DNA from: DATKEH01 sp035546355
GTDB taxonomy: Bacteria > Acidobacteriota > Thermoanaerobaculia > Multivoradales > JAIOJS01
Direction: 5' to 3'
NCBI GenBank assembly: GCA_035546355.1
Contig: DATKEH010000121.1
Span: 1-6,334, forward strand
Length of the DNA stretch: 6,334 nt
Positions 1 to 5,335 of the stretch are shown in pieces (within the stretch, counting starts at the first letter, position 1; each line of letters begins with the position of its first letter). The notes under the pieces are model-generated. The model made no database searches, was not told where the DNA came from, and saw only the letters and a program-made list of their open reading frames with translations. The translations under genes were made by a program, and so were the position numbers.

Positions 1-231
1 GAAGTCCTCGGGGCGGCAGCGCAGGCAGGGGCGCAGCCCCGCCCGCCGCGCCTCGTCGACGCTGGGGAAGAAGCGGACGTTGTCCTCGCGCGGTGGCCGC
101 GCCGGGCAGGAGGGGAGGCAGAAGATGCCGGTCGACAGCACCCCGGTGTAGAAGCGCCCGTCCCAGGCCGCGTCCCGCGCCCGGGCGCGCTCGATCATGA
201 AGCGGCGGGAGAGGCCCGCGACGTCCGGCAT
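1..231 (-). CDS. ada: Ada-type DNA alkylation repair protein, N-terminal metal-binding domain (partial, continues past left edge)
   Basis: Only the first 77 residues are visible; the frame is open at position 1. They form a complete Ada zinc-binding domain, with WDGRF, STGIFC, CPARPPREDNVRFF and GLRPCLRCRPED in the order typical of the family. The four zinc cysteines are C38, C42, C69 and C72, the same numbers as in E. coli Ada. In known Ada proteins C38 takes the methyl group from methylphosphotriesters in DNA and converts the protein into a transcription activator. The missing remainder should be an AraC-type HTH followed by an O6-methylguanine methyltransferase or an AlkA-type glycosylase domain, and the visible part cannot tell which, so the symbol is provisional. 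The ATG at 231 is chosen because it gives the family's spacing before the first cysteine and lies 6 nt behind a -10-like TACCAT. The gene is divergent from the Uma2 gene. Confidence 0.9.
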   Translation of the reverse strand, partial: MPDVAGLSRRFMIERARARDAAWDGRFYTGVLSTGIFCLPSCPARPPREDNVRFFPSVDEARRAGLRPCLRCRPEDF

Positions 232-237
232 GGGTCC

Positions 238-267
238 ATGGTAGGCGAGGTCGGCCCCGCCTGTCTT
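238..267 (-). promoter_or_regulatory. Putative sigma70-type promoter of the Ada gene, leaderless arrangement
   Basis: On the minus strand AAGACA (262-267) lies 18 nt before TACCAT (238-243), which is followed by 6 nt (GGACCC) and then the ATG. The -35 matches TTGACA at four positions, and the -10 keeps the key TAnnnT bases. Transcription would begin at or next to the ATG, giving a leaderless mRNA, and no Shine-Dalgarno is present. The motifs are read directly; promoter function is inferred. Confidence 0.45.
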
Positions 268-291
268 CCCGAATCCTTCGCGCGAATCGGG
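268..291. other. Palindrome and direct repeat in the divergent ada/uma2 intergenic region (operator candidate)
   Basis: Between the two divergent promoters lies a perfect 10-bp palindrome TTCGCGCGAA (277-286). A direct repeat CGAATC occurs at 270-275 and 283-288, 13 bp apart, and outer bases CCCGA (268-272) and TCGGG (287-291) are also complementary. The position suits a regulator acting on either gene, possibly Ada itself, but it does not match the E. coli Ada box. Such short symmetry is not rare in GC-rich DNA. Confidence 0.25.
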
Positions 292-311
292 TTGCCGCGC
301 ATCGAGCGGTT

Positions 312-340
312 CCGACACCGAGCTGCTCCGGTGCTATGCT
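312..340 (+). promoter_or_regulatory. Putative extended -10 promoter of the Uma2 gene
   Basis: CCGACA (312-317) is separated by 17 nt from TATGCT (335-340), and the -10 is preceded by TGC, an extended -10 element. Seven nt later is the GTG at 348. If transcription starts near 347-348, the message is leaderless and the in-frame ATG at 336, which overlaps the -10, would not be on the mRNA. Inferred from motif and spacing only. Confidence 0.45.
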
Positions 341-347
341 GCTCGGC

Positions 348-962
348 GTGTCCGTCGCCACTCCGGCCGCGCCCTCCGCGATCCGCGACCACGACCACAT
401 CGTGGTCCTCACCGGGGCGACGTGGGCCGACTTTCAGCGCCTGCTCGAGATCCGCGGCGAGCGTTCGAGCCCGCGCCTGGCGTATCTCGAGGGCAGGCTC
501 GAGATGATGACCCCTTCGCGCAGCCACGAGGGGGTCAAGTCGATGATCGGATGCCTCCTGGAGGCGTGGTGCCTCGAGCGGGGCATCGACATCACGCCCT
601 ATGGATCGTGGCTGCTCGAGGACAAGGCCGCAGAGGGAGGCGTGGAGCCCGACGAGTGCTACGTCGTCGGCGGCGACGAGGAGCCGGCGCGCCCCGATCT
701 CGCGATCGAGGTCGTGTGGACCCACGGCCGGATCGACAAGCTCGACCTGTACCGGAGGCTGGGGGTGTGCGAGGTCTGGTACTGGCGCGACGGCCGCCTC
801 GAGCTGTACGCACTGCGCGGCCAGAGCTACGAACCGATCCAGGAGAGCGGCGTCCTGCCGGGCATCGACGTCGCCCAGCTGCTGCGCTTCCTGGCCGTCA
901 AGCCGATGACGCGCGCCGTCCGCGAGTACCGCCAGGCCCTGCGGGACACGAGCGGGGGCTGA
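348..962 (+). CDS. Uma2 family protein (DUF820), putative PD-(D/E)xK endonuclease
   Basis: This complete 204-residue protein is the usual length for the Uma2/DUF820 family, which has a restriction-endonuclease-like fold and mostly unknown biological targets. Visible landmarks are YLEGRLEMMTPS (46-57), the conserved EPDE (100-103), PDLAIEVVWT (116-125) with D117 and E121 as likely metal ligands, K131 as the likely catalytic lysine, and LGVCEVWYW (138-146). The EVVWT and IDKL signature marks the subgroup common in cyanobacteria and other large genomes, where paralogues are numerous. I chose GTG 348, which gives the family-like start MSVATP and follows the -10 by 7 nt. ATG 336 would add four residues (MLLG); neither start has a Shine-Dalgarno. 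The gene stands alone with its own promoter and has no partner toxin or methylase in view. Family assignment is secure; cellular role is unknown. Confidence 0.9.
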   Translation: MSVATPAAPSAIRDHDHIVVLTGATWADFQRLLEIRGERSSPRLAYLEGRLEMMTPSRSHEGVKSMIGCLLEAWCLERGIDITPYGSWLLEDKAAEGGVEPDECYVVGGDEEPARPDLAIEVVWTHGRIDKLDLYRRLGVCEVWYWRDGRLELYALRGQSYEPIQESGVLPGIDVAQLLRFLAVKPMTRAVREYRQALRDTSGG

Positions 963-976
963 GCCGAAGCGCGACC

Positions 977-992
977 GGCGGGAGCCCCCGCC
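977..992 (+). terminator. Short GC hairpin just after the Uma2 gene
   Basis: GGCGGG (977-982), a 4-nt loop AGCC and CCCGCC (987-992) can form a perfect 6-bp stem 14 nt after the stop codon. No T-run follows, so it is not a classical intrinsic terminator. It could be an mRNA 3' stabilising stem or chance in GC-rich DNA. Confidence 0.2.
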
Positions 993-1100
993 ATGGCCCA
1001 GCGCACTGCGCCCGCCAACAGGGCCGCGCCTGGCCCGACGGCTCGCTTGCTCCCCGGGCGCATAGGCGCATCGCTCGTCCCGAGTCTCAGGGGATTATCC

Positions 1101-1127
1101 GGGAATTCCCCGCAGCCACTCCGAGGT
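1101..1127 (+). promoter_or_regulatory. Leader of the FHA/decarboxylase gene: 10-bp palindrome and ribosome binding site
   Basis: GAGGT (1123-1127) lies 7 nt before the GTG at 1135 and is a normal Shine-Dalgarno, which supports that start. Upstream is a perfect palindrome GGGAATTCCC (1101-1110), preceded by the AT-richer GATTAT (1093-1098), a possible weak -10 without a recognisable -35. The RBS is fairly safe; promoter and operator roles for the rest are guesses. Confidence 0.4.
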
Positions 1128-1134
1128 CACGTCC

Positions 1135-2865
1135 GTGCGCGTCCGCTTCGAGGAGTTCCTGTTCGACGACGATCGCCGGGAGCTGATGCGCTCGTTCCCG
1201 CTGCGGCAGGGCGAGAACCTCCTCGGTCGTGGCGAGGACGCCGACGTCCGCGTGGGCCTCGCGGGAGTGTCGCGCCTCCACGCGCGCATCACGGTGAGCG
1301 GCGACCGGGCCACGATCGAGGACCTCGGTAGCAAGAACGGGACGTTCGTGGACGAGGCGGAGATCGGCCGCGCCGCCGGACTCCGCGACGGCGCGATCTT
1401 GCGGCTGGGCGTGGGTCGACGGCTGATCGGGCGCTGGCGCGTTCTGCCCCGCCGCACCGGCCCCCGTCGGCCCGGCGGCAGACCCGGGGGAGCTCTGGGG
1501 GCCACTCCTGCTACCGTCTCCGCCGTGGACGTCGACGGTTCCCCGCACAGCCACGCTTCGCAGCCGGGCGACAGGCCCCCGGGGGAGCCGGACGCCGCCG
1601 TCTGGGAGGGTGTCGACCTCGAGCAGCTGGCCCGCTCGACGCCGACGCCGTTCTTCCTGTTCAGCGAGGCGCGGCTGGGCGAGAACCTGGACGGCCTCCG
1701 CTCGGGCCTCACCGCTAGCGGGTTGCCGGTCCGGCTGCGCTACTGCGCCAAGGCCAACGGCGAGCTGGCCATCCTGCAGATCCTGGCGGCGGCCGGTCTC
1801 GACGTGCTGGTGTCGCACGCCGCCGAGGGGGAGCTGGCGCTGCGGGCGGGCTTTCCGCCGCAGCGGATGGCGTTGCAGAAGCCGGTGCTCACCGCCGCCG
1901 ACGCCGCCTGGGCGGTGCAGCGCCGCGTCGGCCTGGTGCACGCTTGCCGTGAGCAGGACCTCGACACCCTGGCCGCGGCGGCGGCCGCGACGGGGCATGC
2001 GCCGGCCGTGTCCTTGCGGGTGGGGGGCGATGCCCACGGGTCGCCGCTGGCGTTCGCCAATCGCCGGCTCGGCGTCTCCCGTCGCCAGGCGCTGCGCCTG
2101 GGCACGGGGTTTCGGCGATGGGCGCCGCTGCGCCTGCGCGCCCTGAACTGCTACATCGGCACCCAGCAGACCGGCACCGCCGGGTTCCGCCAGGCGATCG
2201 CCCGGCTGTGCCGACTGGCGGTGGAGCTGCGGCAGGAAGGCGTCGAGGTCGAGGAGCTCAACCTCGGAGGCGGGGCGCCCAGCCCGACCATGCGGCGGCT
2301 GGCCCCGGGCCGCCTGCTCTCCCGCTGGCGGGACGTCGAGGCCGGGGAGCAGCGCCCCTCGGTGGAGAGCTTCGCCCGCCGGCTCGGCGAGATCGTGGCG
2401 GCGGCCTGGCGGCGCCACGATCTCGACGCGACGGCGCTCGCCCTCGAGCCCGGGCGCTCGCTCGTCGGCGACGCGGCGGTGCTGGTCACGCGTGTCGCGG
2501 CCGTCGACCGGGGCTGGCTGTTCCTCGACGTCAGCCGCAACGTGCTCGGCGAGTCCTCTCTGCTGCTGCGCCGGCGAGTCCTGCCGCTGCGCCCGCGCGC
2601 TGGCAAGAGCCGGTACTACCACCTCTCCGGCGGCACGCTCAATACCATGGACGTCCTCGACCTGCACCGCCGGCTGCCGCCGATGGAGGTGGGCGACCTG
2701 CTGCTGTTCGCCGACGCCGGTGCCTACTCCCTGTCGCGGGCCGCCCGCTACGGCGGCCTCTCTCCCGCCGCCCTGCTGCGGCGGGCCAGCGGGGAGATCG
2801 TGACCGTGCGGCGGGCCGAGACGCTGGACGACCTGACGGGTCCGATGGTGCCGTTGCCGAGATGA
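1135..2865 (+). CDS. FHA domain in frame with fold-type III PLP-dependent decarboxylase-like enzyme
   Basis: The 576-residue open frame has three parts. Residues about 20-104 are an FHA (phosphothreonine-binding) domain with G31-R32, S46, H49 and N68-G69 conserved. Residues about 105-155 are a Pro/Gly/Arg/Ala-rich linker. Residues about 160-576 match the ornithine/diaminopimelate/arginine decarboxylase 2 family: an alanine-racemase-like barrel with PLP lysine K206 in YCAKAN, glycine loop LGGG (377-380), phosphate-binding EPGR (438-441), and the C-terminal EVGDLLLF then DAGAY (527-531). The family makes a Schiff base between PLP and an amino acid, usually to decarboxylate it in the cytosol. 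The usual HxGSQ histidine is Tyr340 (YIGTQ), and the GPxCxxxD cysteine is Leu502 (GGTLNTMD), so substrate and chemistry are uncertain. GTG 1135 has a good RBS. An in-frame GTG at 1525 would give a 446-residue stand-alone enzyme of normal family length. The stop overlaps the next start (ATGA). Confidence 0.8.
   Translation: MRVRFEEFLFDDDRRELMRSFPLRQGENLLGRGEDADVRVGLAGVSRLHARITVSGDRATIEDLGSKNGTFVDEAEIGRAAGLRDGAILRLGVGRRLIGRWRVLPRRTGPRRPGGRPGGALGATPATVSAVDVDGSPHSHASQPGDRPPGEPDAAVWEGVDLEQLARSTPTPFFLFSEARLGENLDGLRSGLTASGLPVRLRYCAKANGELAILQILAAAGLDVLVSHAAEGELALRAGFPPQRMALQKPVLTAADAAWAVQRRVGLVHACREQDLDTLAAAAAATGHAPAVSLRVGGDAHGSPLAFANRRLGVSRRQALRLGTGFRRWAPLRLRALNCYIGTQQTGTAGFRQAIARLCRLAVELRQEGVEVEELNLGGGAPSPTMRRLAPGRLLSRWRDVEAGEQRPSVESFARRLGEIVAAAWRRHDLDATALALEPGRSLVGDAAVLVTRVAAVDRGWLFLDVSRNVLGESSLLLRRRVLPLRPRAGKSRYYHLSGGTLNTMDVLDLHRRLPPMEVGDLLLFADAGAYSLSRAARYGGLSPAALLRRASGEIVTVRRAETLDDLTGPMVPLPR
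1509..1527 (+). promoter_or_regulatory. Possible internal promoter and leaderless GTG start for the decarboxylase domain
   Basis: TGC plus TACCGT (1509-1517) is an extended -10, followed by exactly 7 nt and the in-frame GTG at 1525 (codon 131 of the long frame). This is the same TGC-TAnnnT-N7-GTG layout as at the Uma2 gene (332-350). No convincing -35 is visible. It lies in the linker, where third codon positions lose their G/C bias. Use of this start is inferred. Confidence 0.35.
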
Positions 2866-3854
2866 GCGGCGGGGCCACCCACGCCGCCCTGGTCACGGGT
2901 GCGAGCGGCTTCCTCGGCCGCCGCCTCGTCGGCGAGCTGGCGCGCCGGGGGCGGCGGGTGGTGGCCCTGGTGCGCTCGCCGCCCGCCAGCGACGAGCTGC
3001 GCGGCCCCCGCGTCGAGCGGGTGCGCGGCGACCTGTTCGCGCTCCGCCCTGCCGACGTGCCGCGGGGCGCGACGCTGTTCCACCTCGCCGCGGCGCGGGT
3101 ACAGCCGCGGGTGGATCGAGACGAGATGCTGCGGGTCAACCGTGACGGCGCCCTGCACGTGGCGCGGGTGGCGCGCGACGGCGGCGCCTCGCGTCTCGTC
3201 TACGTCGCGACAGCCCTCGTCTACGGCCCCAGCGACGGCACGCCGGCGGACGAGGGGAGCGACTTCACGGCGTGGGGCCGCCGCCACCCCTACGTCGCCT
3301 CGCGGATCCTCGCCCTCGAGGCCCTCGGCGAGGAGATGCGCGGCGACCTCGAAGTGGCGACGGTCTTTCCCACCCTCGTCTACGGGCCCGACCACCCGTC
3401 GCACCCCAACGCGATGGCGGCGCAGATGCGGCGGCTGGCTCGCGGCCGGCTCGGATGGCGGGTCGCCGGCTGGAGCGCGCGGCGCGACCTGGTGCACGTC
3501 GACGACGTGGTGGCGGGGATGCTCGGCGCCGAGGAGCGGGCGCCGGCGGGGAGCGGGCTCATCCTCGGTGGCGAAGATCTGTCGCCCGAGCAGTTCCGAC
3601 GGCGGGTGCTGGCGGCGCTCGCCAGGCGGATGCCGTTGCTGCCGCTCCCCGCTGCGCTGGTGCGGGCGGCGGCGAGGATCGCCGACCGCCTGCTGCTCCC
3701 GCGCCGGGCGCTGGGCTCTGCTGCGCGCCTACGCATGCTGGAGCAGGAGTGGCGTTTCTCCTCGGCGAGGGCGGCGGCGCTGATCGGCTACCGCCCGCGC
3801 ACGTTCGATCGCGGTCTGCGACAGACGCTCGCGGAGCTGGGGCTGGCGCCGTGA
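2862..3854 (+). CDS. NAD(P)-dependent epimerase/dehydratase family protein (extended SDR)
   Basis: The 330-residue length is normal for an extended short-chain dehydrogenase. The Rossmann motif GASGFLG is at 13-19, followed by GD (56-57), FHLAA (73-77) and the active-site strand LVYVATALVYGP (112-123). The later FPTLVYGPDHP (169-179) and RRDLVHVDDVV (207-217) elements are typical of the DFR/HpnA-like branch. Such enzymes oxidise, reduce, epimerise or dehydrate nucleotide sugars, flavonoid-like ketones or other alcohols with NAD(P). The catalytic tyrosine is Y144, but the normal YxxxK lysine is Arg148 (YVASR), and the upstream Ser is Thr117. Activity may therefore be altered. The start ATG overlaps the decarboxylase stop (ATGA) and the stop overlaps the next GTG (GTGA). 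No strong Shine-Dalgarno precedes it, consistent with translational coupling. The substrate cannot be read from sequence; context suggests the product of the preceding PLP enzyme. Confidence 0.88.
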   Translation: MSGGATHAALVTGASGFLGRRLVGELARRGRRVVALVRSPPASDELRGPRVERVRGDLFALRPADVPRGATLFHLAAARVQPRVDRDEMLRVNRDGALHVARVARDGGASRLVYVATALVYGPSDGTPADEGSDFTAWGRRHPYVASRILALEALGEEMRGDLEVATVFPTLVYGPDHPSHPNAMAAQMRRLARGRLGWRVAGWSARRDLVHVDDVVAGMLGAEERAPAGSGLILGGEDLSPEQFRRRVLAALARRMPLLPLPAALVRAAARIADRLLLPRRALGSAARLRMLEQEWRFSSARAAALIGYRPRTFDRGLRQTLAELGLAP

Positions 3855-4243
3855 CCTCCGCCCACCGGGCGGATCGCCCGCCGTCCCGGCGCCCGACGCT
3901 GCGAGAGGTGGTGGGGGCGATCTTCCTCCTCCTGCAGGTCGGCTTCATCGTCCGCGCCCGCTTCGATCCCGACCGCTACTTCTGCTGGGCCCCCCACGAC
4001 GCGCAGAACGAGTACCTCGTCGAGGCCGTCGTCGGCGGCAGGACGCTGCGTCCCGGGGAGATCGCGGCGCGCTATCGGATGGCCCAGCGCGGCGTCGACC
4101 CGCGGGCCATCGAGCACGTCTTCGACGTGATCCGCCACTACGAGGGGCGCGTGGCGGCCGAGCCGGCGGCGGTGGTGGTGCGCTATCGCACCAACGGCGG
4201 CGAGCCGCGGGTCTGGAGGTGGCCGGAATCCCCAGCTCGCTGA
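3851..4243 (+). CDS. Conserved-looking small protein with one N-terminal membrane span, function unknown
   Basis: The GTG at 3851 overlaps the SDR stop (GTGA) and gives 130 residues. Residues 1-18 are polar and basic (HRADRPPSRRPTLR), residues about 20-34 are one hydrophobic segment (VVGAIFLLLQVGFIV), and the rest is soluble. By the positive-inside rule the C-terminal domain probably faces the periplasm. Distinctive positions are YFCWAPHDAQNEY (43-55), EIAARYR (70-76), DPRAIEHV (83-90), and a terminal VRYRTNGG then WRWPE (110-126), rich in aromatic and charged residues as in a folded domain rather than a random frame. I do not recognise the family. It lies directly between the SDR and the HTTM protein and overlaps the latter, so it is probably an accessory subunit of that membrane protein. 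The same frame stays open upstream to 3272, but that part is a shadow of the SDR. Confidence 0.75.
   Translation: MTSAHRADRPPSRRPTLREVVGAIFLLLQVGFIVRARFDPDRYFCWAPHDAQNEYLVEAVVGGRTLRPGEIAARYRMAQRGVDPRAIEHVFDVIRHYEGRVAAEPAAVVVRYRTNGGEPRVWRWPESPAR
4215..4220 (+). promoter_or_regulatory. Perfect Shine-Dalgarno GGAGGT awkwardly placed for the HTTM gene
   Basis: GGAGGT sits on top of the GTG codon at 4219 rather than before it. At normal spacing (7 nt) the in-frame codon is ATC at 4228, and the next near-start is CTG at 4240, 19 nt away. It may simply be the Arg-Trp-Arg-Trp codons of the upstream gene, or it may guide a non-canonical start. Confidence 0.35.
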
Positions 4244-5322
4244 ATCCGCTGCGCTGCGCCGGCACCGCGCTGCCGCCGAACGTCCTGCTGCTGGCCAAGC
4301 TCCTCGTCCTGTGCCTGCTGCTGAAGGGCTACCTGCACGAGATCCGTCCGGTCTTCCTGCCGTTCCTGTCGCCGCTCGAGGCGGTCGACCCGGTTTTCTT
4401 CCAGCGCACGCTGCAGGGGGCCTTCCTGGTGGCGTCGGCGGCCCTGCTGCTCAACCTCCGGGTGCGGACGGCCTGCCTGGTGCTCGGCGCCGTGTTCCTC
4501 CTCGCCGTGCTGGCGTCCAAGCCGGGGTACCGCAACGCCACCGTCTATGTCGGGTGCGTGCTGCTGCTCGCCGGCCTGCAGACGGCGGGGGCCGCACCCT
4601 GGCTGCTGCGCGCCCAGGTCGCGCTGCTCTATCTCGGGGCGGGTCTCAACAAGTTGTTCGAGGCCGACTGGCGCAACGGCCAGTACGTGGAGCACTGGCT
4701 GGTGCAGGTGCTCACCAACCCCTACTACGAGGCGATGACGCACGGGTTGCCGCCGCTCGCCCTCTCCTTGCTCCTCGGCTGGGCGGCCATCCTCTCCGAG
4801 CTGGGGATCGGGGCTGGAGCGCTGGTGAGGGCGCTGCGGCCGGCGGCGATCTGGTGGGGCGCGGCCTTCCATACCGGAGTGCTGCTGATGACCCACCAGG
4901 ACTTCGGCATCTTCCTGACCGCCATCCTCGCCTCCTACCTGGCGCTGGTGGACTGGCCCGTCGTCGCCGAGGTGCAGGTGGCGCCGGGGAGCCGCTACCG
5001 CGGCTTCGTCCGTGCGCTCGCCGCCGCTCTCGACCTCGACGGCACGCTGCGGGTCGGCGCCGCCAGCGAGCCGGAGCGGGCGCTGTCGCTACGCGCCGGG
5101 CGCTCGCGGCTGCACGGGGTCGAGGCGCTCGCGCGCCTGCTGCTGCTGCTTCCCGCCACCTATTTCCTCCTCGCCGTCCTGCTCACCGGCCCGAAATGGG
5201 TGCGCTGGGGCGGGGCGCTGGGCGCGCTGGTCGCTTTCACTCCCTGGCGCACGCTGCTGCGCCGGGTATGGGAGCTCTCCCCGGCCCGCCGGTGGCTGCC
5301 TTCCGCACCGGCGGCGGGCTGA
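4219..5322 (+). CDS. HTTM (vitamin K-dependent carboxylase-like) membrane protein with a C-terminal DCC-like domain
   Basis: From GTG 4219 the protein has 367 residues. It is strongly hydrophobic, with about eight spans between residues 21 and 244 and about two more near 305-341. YLGAGLNKLFEADWRNGQYV (138-157), then WGAAFHTGVLLM (213-224) and F229GIFLTAIL, match the HTTM domain shared with gamma-glutamyl carboxylase. Many bacterial HTTM proteins have no known reaction. Residues about 248-355 (SRYRGFVRAL, LDLDGTLRV, HGVEALARLLLLLP, PWRTLLRRV) look like a DCC/DUF393 thioredoxin-related domain, often linked to HTTM, but the defining DGDCxxC is absent. The start is uncertain. GTG 4219 overlaps the upstream gene by 25 nt; CTG 4240 would make a 4-nt CTGA overlap and a start NPLRCAG. 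It is the last gene of the run and ends 13 nt from the convergent apbE stop. Confidence 0.8.
   Translation: MAGIPSSLNPLRCAGTALPPNVLLLAKLLVLCLLLKGYLHEIRPVFLPFLSPLEAVDPVFFQRTLQGAFLVASAALLLNLRVRTACLVLGAVFLLAVLASKPGYRNATVYVGCVLLLAGLQTAGAAPWLLRAQVALLYLGAGLNKLFEADWRNGQYVEHWLVQVLTNPYYEAMTHGLPPLALSLLLGWAAILSELGIGAGALVRALRPAAIWWGAAFHTGVLLMTHQDFGIFLTAILASYLALVDWPVVAEVQVAPGSRYRGFVRALAAALDLDGTLRVGAASEPERALSLRAGRSRLHGVEALARLLLLLPATYFLLAVLLTGPKWVRWGGALGALVAFTPWRTLLRRVWELSPARRWLPSAPAAG
5286..5314. terminator. GC-rich inverted repeat at the convergent HTTM/apbE gene ends
   Basis: CCGCCGGTG (5286-5294) and CACCGGCGG (5306-5314) form a perfect 9-bp stem with an 11-nt loop in the last codons of the HTTM gene, 22 nt from the apbE stop on the opposite strand. 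Position suits a bidirectional end of transcription, but neither strand has a following T-run, so it could be a pausing or stabilising stem or chance. Confidence 0.3.
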
Positions 5323-5335
5323 CCCGCGTCCGAGA

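Noticed and set aside
1057..1073. Short tandem repeat GGCGCATA/GGCGCATC upstream of the FHA gene
   Set aside because: There are only two 8-bp units with one mismatch and no further copies; too little to call a repeat element or binding site.
422..1186. 254-codon plus-strand frame overlapping the Uma2 gene
   Set aside because: The protein is almost all Arg, Gly, Ala and Pro. It is a shifted shadow of the Uma2 gene, whose own frame has conserved motifs.
1087..2667. Long minus-strand open frame (526 codons) opposite the FHA/decarboxylase gene
   Set aside because: Its translation is Arg/Ala/Gln/His-rich low complexity with no domain. Long antisense frames are expected at this GC content, and the plus strand encodes a clear enzyme family.
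2118..2861. Upstream part of the SDR frame, open as far back as 2118
   Set aside because: It lies out of frame inside the decarboxylase and is compositionally a shadow. The SDR begins at ATG 2862 just before its Rossmann motif.
3272..3850. Upstream part of the small-protein frame, open from 3272
   Set aside because: It is a shadow of the SDR gene. Recognisable protein character begins only after GTG 3851.
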